NCBI GenBank assembly: GCA_004802725.1
Contig: SGPM01000104.1
Location: 1 to 64,000 of the forward strand
Origin: Antrodiella citrinella
Lineage: Eukaryota; Basidiomycota; Agaricomycetes; Polyporales; Steccherinaceae
Direction: 5' to 3'
DNA length: 64,000 nucleotides
A program made the position numbers and the translations under genes. The notes beneath the pieces are model-generated. The model was not told where the DNA came from. It saw nothing but the letters and a program-made list of their open reading frames with translations, and did not search any database. Positions 34,859 to 46,060 of this stretch are shown in pieces (positions within the stretch are counted from its first letter, which is position 1; each line of letters begins with the position of its first letter).

Positions 34859-37800
34859 CCTTCTTCTGTCAATATTCGAGAGCTGACCGCCTTCCTTCCA
34901 TGTCTAGTCACGCCACTATGGAACCCTTCGCCATTGCCCTATCCCGCTCGTTGCGACCCGTGACAGTGCTACGGATAAATAGCCATGAGATCCTACGCGT
35001 GGTCGTTCTTCACGTTCCTGTACAGCGCATGGAACGATTGCAATCGCGAGCCTGCGTGACGTGCGCATATGCAGTAGAGAGGTCATGGACCACCGTCACC
35101 GGGTCTGCCGTTGCACTTCCGTCCACTGATTCACACTCATGCCTTTGCAAGGGAGATGTCCACAGGAGCCCGAGGTCTTCATTGCGATCTGCGAGCACCG
35201 GACTGGACCATCTGATCTTTGCTTTGAAACGAGGACCTTATGTTAATACCTGTGATAATTCGGTTAACGGAAGACGAAACATTGGGAAAGACATGTGAGA
35301 CGAGGTCTGCCATATTCTCCGAGCACGACGCACGTACCATTTGAAACCGAGATAGGCAGGGCCCACGTCCATGCAGTGAACATCTGAACAAGCACGTGAT
35401 GACGACCCTTGCCAAGGTCGCGAGACGTTGCTGAAATAAGATTAGACTGTGAGGACGTGGAGAACCATAGAAGAATATGTCACAACTCACTCTTCGAAGA
35501 AGAGAAGCAGACTTCCTTAGCCGTACCTCCATGTGAGAGGATAGGTATAGCTATAATGACATCCGCATGGTTCCGGACTGAACAAGGGGTCACTGTGAGA
35601 GCACGTCGGGTCACTCGACATCGCTGTCGTCCAAGCTTGATCCAAGCCTTAACAAGGGCAGCCGAAACAAGACGTTCAGCCGTGACTACCGAGGAGATGC
35701 TGACATTGACTGAATGCGCCATCAACAGGAATGGTCAAAGACAGGGTAAAGTTGGACATCGAGTACCAAGCGTATCGCCTGCCTGAGCGTTTGCAGATTC
35801 CGGATTCTGTGGGAATTGCCAAGTCGTCTGCAAGTCGGTGAGTATCTGGTGAACGAAGCATGACATGTTCAGGCCCAAAATGCACGTACTAAAGTGTTAA
35901 AGGAGTGACATGGTTTGGGTAATACCGTAGTAAATAACCAATTGCGCACTACCTACGCAAGATGTGTGAGAACAGGGAGTTTTCGCAGCGTAGATTTCGG
36001 GCGTTATCTGACTCGGACGCAAACGATCACCGCATCTCGTTCCGAAACTACATATATCCTACGTGCAATGTGACCAGACACCCGTGGCTATATCCTGGGC
36101 ATAACTCGGAGTATTGGAGTCAGGTTGTGATGGTGAGAATTGCGACTATTGAAGACACAAGCTGAGGCCTGACGAAAGACAAAATTGCAGAGCACGAGAT
36201 CAGAGAAGATTCGCGTTCGGCATCACTCGCATTTTAAAAGAAGCAATCATCATGCTACGCACAGTATCTGTATAAGCAACCGGGATCGAAGACCTCGATT
36301 CGATTTGAGCGTGATCACCAAGCATCGTGGTCGCTGAATATGGCGGAAGGACTTTAATTTGTGTGCATGACACATGCACTATGCAAAAGACGCGACAAAC
36401 GACGATTTCTGAAGGTTCGTAAATCATAATTCCACTGCGGCATTCAGAGGACTTGCCGTGATATCTGTACTCAACGAACGACCCTTAGAGCTTTGAAATT
36501 GAATCGCGCCTGAGGAGAGTCCAGCAGGAGAATTTTATCGGAATACGCCGACTCGGATTCTAGCGAATTTGGAGATGAATGATGCGGAATACATTGGAAG
36601 AAGATGAGCATCACCGGATAGTTCTCTCAGATGCAAAGTCACATATCATTGGGAAGAGAAGCAGTTTGATCGATCCATTCATGCCATATTCAGGCCTCAG
36701 GATCAGGTGAGGAAATGATATCAGGATATACCCTGCTGTGGCGAGCCTGCAGGAGCGAAATTTGCTGTGACATCCATTCTGAGCCTGACGAGAGCTGCGT
36801 GCATTCTGTCACTGGAGGGTCTTATGAACGTGGACTATCAGGTGAATGTCAGGATAAGCAGTCCTTGAGGCGTGGATTAGAGGGCGAACCTTTCACTACT
36901 ATGGCATCAAGGGAGGCTCATACTTGGTCATTATAAATGTACACAAGCCTTCATGATTTGGTCTCAGCGCGATAAGATTTGCTCAGTCATCCCCGACTAT
37001 GAACGAGGCTACTAGTGATACACCATCTGTATTTGTGCCACGAAGATATAGCTAATACAGTAGGGACTCGCTATGGCTCCTGCCATATTAGTCAACATTC
37101 AGTGTGAAGAGAAAAACTGCGACTCACATATACCTTCTACTTGCATATTTGAGAATATGAACCATACACAAAATTTGAGAATGTGCGAAATGTGTCGACG
37201 TCCGCGTCAAGTTCAGCCGCTGTCGCTAAGTACTGAGGCCTAAGGCCTTCCCGCCTTATGTAGCGACGGACCAGCCTCATCCATCTTATCTTAGGACAGA
37301 TCAGGATCAGTCCCGACACTTGAGGAAATGAGGATTGCTCGTCCTCACACATCTTTCAGCAAGATACACGAGGATGGATACATCTATACCTATCCTGATC
37401 TATCTGCGCGTATCCGCCACCAGTCTGCTCACACCCTCCTCATCCGCGCTGATCCTCGTCAGTCTTCGTCCCGACCTCGCCATCCTTCGCCAGCTGCATC
37501 CATCCGTTCCAGTCCTCTCCTCGCACCCCTCTCTGTGTCCATCCTGCTCCTGCTGCACCCATCCGCGTACAACCTAGCCAACCTGTCCGCCCACATCTGA
37601 ACTCACCCGCATCCGCATGTCCTCGTTATCAGCAGTACACGTGTCCCTAAAAACGACGCCATCAATAAGCGTCATTAGCGATACGTAGAAGTACACCGAT
37701 ACCAGGAGAGCCGACGCAACGTGTTGAGTATTCTATGTAGCAAATATAATCATTAGTCCACAAATATGAAAATACTACGTCAATACGTACCTCTCGCGAC

Positions 37801-39789
37801 TTCGCTATCAGGATCTTTCGAGAGCTGCGAGGGCGTACCGAATATCATGTAAAGAATTCCGTCGCGTCGAGAAGAGGTTGAGGACTTGAATGGGTCCACT
37901 GGTGCATGAGGTGCATGAGTTAAAAAATTCAAATAAGTACAAAATCACCAACCATATCCAGTCCCTCGAACGACTGACGTGCCACAAAGCTATCGACCAT
38001 CACATGAGTATATGCGCGCGCAAGGATAATAATCATGCTTACCTGCACGCTTTCGAGCGAATTCAAACTGTGGGATCACCTAGGACTAGGCATAAACATT
38101 CATTATCGAGACGAATGAGAACACGACGCGGTAAGCTCACCTAAGTCTCGGGTCCTTTTGAAAAAACGGCTATTAGAGAAAATTGTTCATCTTGTCAGTA
38201 CTCCATTGAAATCCGACGCGACCTGAGTATATGCGGACCAAATAAACGGCTTGCCAGCTAAAAGCGGGTACGCGAACTCCGAGTGAAAACACGCATGACC
38301 CAATACCAATCTGGAGGTGTCGACAAAGGTGGGAAGAGCCTGGAAGAGCGCGTGGAGGATATTGCTGCAATGGACGGGGATCGGGATCGCGTACGACTCG
38401 AATGAGGGAAGGTGGTGGGAGAGAGAGAAAGTCAGAAGAGCGAGACACGGAGAACCGGGGGTCTTATGTATTCGCGACATTGGGATGGGTGCAGGGCCCG
38501 GGCGATCATGATACTGTCGAGGTGATAATAACGTCGATGCGTCTGAGGGATCGGACGCGGCGACAGGAAAAAGAAGCAGACTTTCATCTTCCGAATCTTC
38601 CTCTGGAGGTTGGACGAGGACAAACGCAGATCAGGAGCCCAGGTAGTTTCCGGTGACATGTATGACTAATCAAGGAGCACCAGTGATGCTGCTCACTACT
38701 GTATCACCTCCATGCGTCCTTCGAGGATGCTCTGCCTTTGTTCTGTTCAACCGTTCACTGCCAGTGATTCCGGGGCTTGGCGAGGGGGAGAAGACTTCTA
38801 GACGTTTCATCCTGTCAAATCATGCACGCTTGGTCCGATAAACGTGTCGGGATCATAACAATACACTCTTCGTTGACGGCGTCCTCCGATTAGGCTCTTT
38901 CCAACTCCAACTAAGTACTACTTACCGGTATCGATGCCGGTGTTGTTGTCGCTCCTGGACTTGGAAATCATGGGCTTGCAATAGGACTCTTGTCGGATGC
39001 CAAGTACTACGGGGAATCTTTTCATTATCCGAGCCAAGTCTGATTCGCGTCTCAAACACATATCATCTTGTGGACTCGTCATATTGTCGACATGTGTTAT
39101 GTCGGGATACTGTGATGAACTTGGTAAAAGCCTCAATCCACTTTGCAGGATCTGCGAAATGACGGCTGAACATAGGTATGCAACCCTCTGCTTGTGCCTT
39201 CTAGTTTTGTCATTATTGACGGGTCGTGTTTCCTGTTCAGTAATTCCTTCCTGAAAATTTGAAGATACGAGAGTAGCAATCATGCTGTGCAACGTACAAA
39301 CACTTTTGGATATCGATGTTGCTGGTTTGTCTTTCCCGTACGAAATCCAGTGGGATATGTTATCTTATCGAGTCGTTGAGTAGCTGCTCCGAGTCAAACT
39401 GTCCGATGTCCGATGGTCAACATACTTGGTGCTCTTGTAATGTTTAGCCTGTCGTTGGCGCAAGAACTGCAGCTCTTGGCCGGAGGTTGTGCCGGTGCGT
39501 CTCAGATTATGTTTGTTTGTTTGCTCTGGACACACACTGAGCACTGGGCTCTCATTCAGATAGTAGTAATATGCACAAGACGTCGCAACACACGGATATC
39601 ATGCAGTCGCTCGTCGGGGCGGGATTGCAGCTCGGAGTCCAAGCCCCCAATGTGTTTAGCCCACCGACTCTGTGATAGTTCGACAAGCACTTCGATGTAT
39701 AGAAACCTCTACCCAGAGGTCTCAAACCATCCAATATCGGTTCAAGAACCTCAGTTCCATCAGTCCTCCAAGGCTCGAGTCATAGCGCC
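34859..39789. other. Gene-poor region of about 5 kb
   Basis: No intact gene could be assembled. Open frames are short and on both strands. Two patches look coding-derived: 35480-35890 (minus) and 38914-39040 (plus). 37370-37600 is rich in atcc-type runs (plus strand C-rich) and reads as low complexity. No terminal inverted repeats or target-site duplications of a transposon were found by eye. The right end should hold the laccase promoter. Confidence 0.45.
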
Positions 39790-42045
39790 ATGAACTTCAA
39801 CTCACTCAGAAGCATCATTTTATTGAGTCTTTCAGTTATAGCTCACGCTGCAGTTGGTCCTGTAGCGGACATCGTCATCTCCAATGTCGACATTCAACCA
39901 GATGGCTTCACTCGTCCGGCAGTTGTTGCGGGCGGTACCTTCCCTGGTCCTCTCATAGTAGGAAACATGGTGTGTTCTCTATTCTGCTGTTAATGGCGCG
40001 AACTTACCTGCTTTTACTAGGGTGACAACTTCCAACTCAATGTCATCGATGAGCTGAAGAACGAGGACATGAAGACGGCGACTTCTATTGTAAGGAGTTG
40101 AACAGCTAGTTTGTGCCGTACATACTGCATGCTCACCATTTGTTCCAGCATTGGCACGGTTTCTTCCAACACGGATCGAACTGGGCAGACGGTGCCGCAT
40201 TTGTCACCCAATGCCCAATCAACTCAGGTAACTCATTCCTGTACGACTTCAACGTCCCCGACCAGGCTGGTGAGAATGTTACCTTCCCCCTCCGAACAAT
40301 TGTTGACACAGTAGTATAGGGACGTTCTGGTATCACAGCCATCTTTCTACCCAGTACTGTGACGGGCTGAGAGGTGCCTTCGTCGTCTATGATCCAAATG
40401 ATCCTCACAAGCATCTGTACGATGTCGATGATGGTATGTGCATGTTTTGTGAAGGACCTCGCCGTCATTGAATTCTCCTTTCTAGAGAGCACGGTCATCA
40501 CCCTTGCCGATTGGTACCATCTCCTAGCTATCTATGAGCCCCACGGCCAGCCTACGTGCGCAAATGTTTCAGCGTTGCTTCCGGGGCGAATGCTGACATC
40601 GCCCCAATTTCTCAGGATGGCTAATTCGACCTTGATCAATGGTCTTGGACGCTACCCTGGTCAACCGGAAGTATCCGATCTAGCAGTGATCACGGTTGAA
40701 CGTGGCAAACGGTATGCTTTGGAAACATAACATTCTTGGTGCAAACCTGATCAACGGATTATTATATGCAGCTACCGCATGCGTCTTGTCAACATTGGCT
40801 GTGACCCAGATTACAACTTCTCCATTGACAATCACCACAACTTGACTGTTATTGAAGCGGACGGCACCACTACACAGTCATTGACTGTATCATCTATTCA
40901 CATTTTCACCGGTCAACGCTACTCCTTCATCGTGCGTTCCATATTTGTTGTTGCGGGTTGAACACCGAAGATTGATTGTCTACGCAGCTCAACGCGAACC
41001 AACCTGTAAGCAACTATTGGATCCGTGCTCAGCCCAACGTTGGACAAGATCTCTCTTTCGAAGGTGGTCTGAACTCGGCCATTCTCCGTTATATTGGTGC
41101 TCCCAATGAGGAACCCACTACCGTCATAGGAAACGACAACACGCCATTGAACGAAGCCGACCTGTGCCCGTACACTTACACCCCCGTCGTGAGTACATCG
41201 TATACTTCAGTCCAAATCAGCAGTAGTCACTCACATTGTTTAGCCTGGACAACCTCGCGCTGGTGGTGCGGATCTCGTCAAGAATCTGAAGTTAAGCTAT
41301 GTACGTGATTGTTCTTGCTTCCTGACTTTTCGACGCACAACTGACGGTCCGATCACATCGCACAGAATGACTCGCATTTCGCCATTGACGATGTGTCTTT
41401 CACACCACCTACCGTACCGGTCCTCCTCCAGATCCTGAGTGGAGCACAAACCGCCCAAGATCTCCTGCCGAACGAGAGCATCGTATCTCTTCCCTCAAAC
41501 TCTGTCATCGAGTTGAGCTTGCCGGGAGGCGTCGTTGGCGGAGGACATCCCCTCCACTTACACGGCGTACGTCTGAAAGTCATCTATCATCTATTGACTC
41601 CCATACTCACGGAATATACTTCTTTACGTAGCAAAGCTTCTGGGTAGTTAGGAGCGCATGGAACTCTATTTACAATTATAACGACGCAATCATCCGCGAT
41701 GTGGTGAATATCGGCGAACTCGGCGACAACGTTACCATCCGATTTGAGGTATGTGTTACTTACTCCACTTGCCTTCCCACGAATCGCGCTTATAACGACC
41801 CACAGACGAACAACCCTGGTCCTTGGTTCCTCCACTGTCACATTTTTTGGCATCTCGAAGACGGTCTCGCTGTCGTGATGGCCGAGGGCGTGTCTGACAC
41901 TGCAGCTCAGAACCCTGTTCCTGGTATGTCCATCACTCACTCCAACGACAGAACGTGACTGATGATGCTCTATGTAGCTGCTTCGTCTGACCTCTGCCCC
42001 TTGTATGTCGCATCAATCAACGGAACCAGTACTAGGAAAGATTAG
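39790..42045 (+). CDS. Laccase (multicopper phenol oxidase)
   Basis: Laccases are secreted blue copper enzymes that oxidise phenols and reduce oxygen to water; in wood-decay fungi they act on lignin phenols and in pigment formation. Thirteen exons (39790-39969, 40021-40089, 40149-40269, 40320-40433, 40486-40555, 40616-40711, 40772-40931, 40988-41188, 41244-41300, 41366-41566, 41632-41748, 41806-41923, 41978-42045) give 523 residues. A signal peptide ([20 protein letters not shown]) precedes [12 protein letters not shown]. All four copper motifs are intact: [30 protein letters not shown] and [11 protein letters not shown]. The axial position of the type 1 copper is leucine. One intron (40556-40615) is 60 nt, in frame and stop-free. 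The sequence ends [14 protein letters not shown]. Confidence 0.93.
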
Positions 42046-42322
42046 ATGTTGGTTCTTTCTCGGATTCCCTCGTAGACGACTCGTATGCAATTGCTCAAAT
42101 GCTTTGGCGTTGTATTTGGATCTTCAACTAATACCTTGTTCTGAATCATTTACACACATAGACGAATATAATCTGTACTTATTTCCCAAGATGGACTGTT
42201 ATTTCGGACGACGAGAGATGTGCACGGTGTCTTCCGAGTTATTGAGTATGCTACAGTATTACATTATGATACATTGATGACTTCGTCTGTGTCAACAGAT
42301 CGATCAAGTGGACGAAAGTACC

Positions 42323-42909
42323 CTAGAGAGCATCGTGCGCCTCGAGGTACTCTTCAGCATGCACTTTAGCTTTTTCAGAGACACGAGGATCTGGCGCAGG
42401 CAATGAACCGTTAGGTATTGCTTGCGAAGACAAGAGCCGAAGAAACTCACTGCTGAGGGCAGCCTTGTATCCAGCGAGGACATGGGTCTGGTGCTCATTC
42501 ATTGTAGCACCCCCTCTCTCATCAGTATGTTCGGCAGCCTCGAGAACTTCACGAGCGTGGGCCTTGGCTTGGTCAGAGGTATTGTCGTCTACAGGAACAC
42601 ATGGTAAGTATGATACTATAGATCGCGTAATATAACACGTACTAGAGAGGGTTGCTTTGTATCCCCCTAGAACGCGATTAGACTCGTGGTCGTTACCAGT
42701 GGGAGGGCCTGAGTTTCCAGCATCCTGGGGCAAGTCCATGGTTTCGAGCTTCTCAGCTGCACGTTCCTTTGCCTCTTCGGAGACGTTAGGGTTATGAATG
42801 CTGGCCTTCAATCCGGCAGCAACGCGGACAGAATCTTTGTCTGGGATGGAATGCTGTCACTATACTACCGCCCAAGATAATATCAACACATGAACGCACC
42901 AGTCGACAT
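42323..42909 (-). CDS. Con-6 family (conidiation-specific protein 6-like) small protein
   Basis: Con-6 proteins are small, hydrophilic and abundant in spores or stressed cells; their biochemical role is unknown. Four exons (42909-42900, 42840-42643, 42588-42451, 42390-42323) give 137 residues. Three copies of the repeat are visible: RVAAGLKASIHNPNVSEEAK, RVLGGYKATLSNDNTSDQAK and HVLAGYKAALSNPRVSEKAK, each followed by a helix such as AHAREVLEA. There is no signal peptide. The first exon has only ten bases (ATG plus two codons and one base). The two introns inside repeats 2 and 3 sit at the same codon and phase. Confidence 0.9.
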
Positions 42910-43903
42910 TTTGAATGTAGTGGATGGCTTGTTGAGCGTATGTGAGAGTATATGGTATGAGAGGGTTGAGATGAGATGACCCTACAAGGAGGAAAGCCGA
43001 AGTCTTTTTATATTGGAAGGACAATGGGAAACGCTTTGGTGCGATTGCCACTCTCTTGACGTCACGTCCGCCACTCGTGTGTATGACGCGATCACGTGGT
43101 GGAGCGTTCATTGTTTCGCGACGCGACAAGCTCCTCTGAAATTCACTAGAATTCCATCGTTGACTCACAATAGTCCCAGCTCCATATTGTCCAAAGGTAA
43201 ATTAGCTAATATTCGACGATCGCCGGTGATGCAATGAGTAGGAGTTGGGAACGCTTTGGCCCTCTTTCTTCGGGTCAATCTCCGAGGTCATCCCGCCGAC
43301 GGATATGTCGGTGCATCCCTGTGCTTTCTCGACCCACGCGCCTCGAGGTCTTTCAGACTCCACCTCCGTAATGACCGCGTCCGAGTCGATCGAACTGATC
43401 ATTGAGACCATTCCACCGCTGTTTCTGACCGGAGCGAAGGCAGGATCTCATTCGCAGTTAGCTTTAGCGCACCGCTAGTGAACAATAGAAGCCTCCGTAA
43501 GTTCGAGCCAGACTGGTCTTTTCACGAGAGGTTGTCCTTGTGACAACGCCTCGCGTCAACTGTGCGCTTGGCGTAGATCATTCTTGCATTACTAAATCGG
43601 GCGAGTGAATGATCGAGATGATGCAGCCTGAAAATAGGAATTCGGTCTGTCCTTCTGTCCTGTTATCGCTTTCCTTGGGCACGACTATCCAACATTTACG
43701 TTCGGGCAGCTGACAGCGAGAACAGGATTATCGGAACTTCGGGCCCCTCGAAGTACTACAAAACGGCTTCGTGATCAAAACATACCGCCACCCATCTCTA
43801 CGGTAAAGCCCCACCGTACGTCGTACCCCCATTCTGCCACTAGAAGCTTGCGCTAACTCTCGATCGTGCAGATCCACCCGTACCCACCATCGCTCCAATC
43901 CAA
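42910..43903. other. Intergenic region between divergent genes
   Basis: Promoter region of the Con-6 gene (minus) and the dioxygenase gene (plus). A minus-strand open frame at 43202-43411 is free of stops but has no recognisable family. Nothing else is seen. Confidence 0.4.
43005..43012 (-). promoter_or_regulatory. TATA box of the Con-6 gene, with adjoining CCAAT
   Basis: TATAAAAA on the minus strand, 96 bases upstream of the ATG. CCAAT overlaps its upstream edge (43016-43012). The pyrimidine-rich leader that follows (TCATCTCATCTCAACC) is typical of highly expressed fungal genes. Confidence 0.6.
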
Positions 43904-45194
43904 ATGGCCTACATTTCACTGCTCAGATTTGCGAAATACGGTCGCATCTCCGCAAGGACATACTCAACCGCCGTAGCTGCCTCGGCCGCTAGGTCGCAAG
44001 AGCTGTCCTACAACGGCGTGTCGTACCCGTACAGGTGGCTGCGCGACTCGTGTCAATGCCCCGAATGCATCCATCCTTCCACCCGGCAGAAACTCCACAG
44101 GACCACCGATGTCTCTGCGGACACCAGTCCGGTCCCAGGTGGCGTCGAAGTCAAACGCAACGGTGTTGATATTCAGTGGGCCTCTGGACATCGCTCGTTC
44201 TATCCTTCTGACCTACTCACGAACCATGCTTCCTTTATGAATCTGCGCAAGTTTCACCAGGACGTTGAATCCATAAGTTGGTCTGCTGACCGGTTGAAGT
44301 CGTCCAAGACACTGTTCGTCCCGTACAAGGATATGGACAGAAAGACGGGCATGCTGGCCGCTATAGAACAGCTCACGAAGTACGGCGTACTTTTCGTATC
44401 TGGGGTCCCAACTGAGAAGCAAACGCATGAGGATTGCGAGGTCCGTACGTTGGCAGAGAAGTTCGGCGAGATACGTTCTACCATGTATGGAGAGCTTTGG
44501 GATGTTAAGAACATTCGAAACAGCACGAATATTGCTTATACCAACCTAGACTTGGGATACCACATCGATCTTCAGTGCGTACCATCCTCTCATCTTCTCA
44601 GTCCGTCTGAAAACTCATACGCCACACTTCAGATATTTCCAACATCCACCACGCTACCAATTCCTTCATTGTATACGGAACCGCGTTAAAGGAGGTGTGT
44701 CCCTCTTCGTGGACGCCCTCCAAGCAGCCAAGGAGCTACGAGCTACCCATCCCGCCGACTTCGACTTGCTCGCCACAACACCCGTCACATTCCACTACAT
44801 CAACGACGGCCATCACCTACACCATTCACACCCCACCATCGAGCTCGCGCCCGTCTCCGACGACCCCACCCAGCCCAGACCTATATCCCACATCAATTAC
44901 TCCCCACCCTTCCAAGCTCCACTCCCCCTCACCACTCCACCCGAGTTCTACTCCGCGTTCGAACGGTTCGCGTCGCTTTTGAACCGCCCTGAGGCGCGGT
45001 TCGATTATATCCTGAAAGAGGGCGACGCTGTGGTGTTCGACAATCGCAGGATCTTGCACGCGAGGACGGCGTTCTACGATGAGAACGGCGTGGAGGACCA
45101 GCCGGAGGTGAATAGGTGGTTGAAGGGGTGTTACGTGGAGGCGGACTCTGTGTTGGATCGTGGACGTGGACTCAGGACGGCCGTCAATGCTTGA
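43904..45194 (+). CDS. Gamma-butyrobetaine/trimethyllysine dioxygenase family enzyme
   Basis: These Fe(II)/2-oxoglutarate oxygenases hydroxylate gamma-butyrobetaine or trimethyllysine in carnitine synthesis, in mitochondria or cytosol. Two exons (43904-44574, 44633-45194) give 410 residues. The start MAYISLLRFAKYGRISARTY looks like a mitochondrial presequence. The amino-terminal zinc-binding domain reads WLRDSCQCPECIHPSTRQK. The catalytic domain includes YGVLFVSGVP, EKFGEIRSTMYGELWDVK, the metal-binding HxD in DLGYHIDLQ, RNRVKGGVSLFVDALQAA, and the distal histidine in VVFDNRRILHARTAF. Which of the two substrates is used cannot be told by eye. Confidence 0.88.
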
Positions 45195-46060
45195 GCACAC
45201 GCGCGGTGTCGAGCTAGGCGGGCGGTGTACGAGGCCGGCATCTGTATGTCGGCGACGAACGGCTCTATTGCGCAATCGTAATCAATGCATGTACTAGGAC
45301 ATAACAATATAGGGTCGGATAACGGTGAATAAGGTGCACCGTAATGTAATCATACTGCTACTTTTCTACCGACGTGCTGTGTTCCTTCACCGGCCTCACT
45401 AAATGGAGGTAGGTACGTGCCCGCCGATGTGACTGCAAAGCCCGGTCGCAGTGTCAATACCATTTAGGTCCTGGGATGATGTTTCTTTGAATGAAAAACA
45501 CATTGTGCTCTATCATGTCCAAGACTCTTCGTCAGAAGTCCTATGATCACCCAGCACCTCATTAAACAGCAACGCGAATGAAGGTGAGAGTGATAAAACA
45601 CAAGCGTGACGTCGGATGACTCACCCCTAGAGCGGTGTGGAAGACTGGCGGACGAGTGTATTTAGGTTTCCTAGGATCCTCGGACTCGTATGATTGGGAG
45701 CATAGCTTGCAGGAAACGGTTATCAGAAGGAAAAGCACCTTGCTTCCAAGCTGTCGTATTCGATGTTCATGCCGAAGCTTCAGATCTTCTCGTTTTCAGG
45801 AACGCACTACTATGCATTCTGTTTGAAGGTAAAAGATCTGGCTGTCACCACGCTAAAATCTACGAAGATGCAGAATATGGTATACACCCTGACAAGATTG
45901 CACATAGGATTACAGCATACAACGATGCAACTCCTGCAAATCATGAGCCAACATCCCGTCTAGCTCCATCACGTACTCACCTTTGAAAACTTCCTTTAAT
46001 AGATAGTCATAGATAAATTTTGCTAAAAGAACAACAGAAGAAGCAGGACACCACCTTCCT
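45195..46060. other. Intergenic region between convergent genes
   Basis: It lies between the dioxygenase stop and the HbrB-family stop. Small open frames on both strands have no recognisable domains. No RNA gene or repeat is seen. Confidence 0.4.

Noticed and set aside
37370..37600. Overlapping plus-strand frames of 80-90 codons
   Set aside because: They come from a C-rich run of atcc-like units, giving Ser/Pro/His/Leu low complexity in several phases at once.
43202..43411. Stop-free minus-strand frame upstream of the dioxygenase gene
   Set aside because: It reads smoothly but is short, lacks neighbours that could be exons, and lies in a promoter region.
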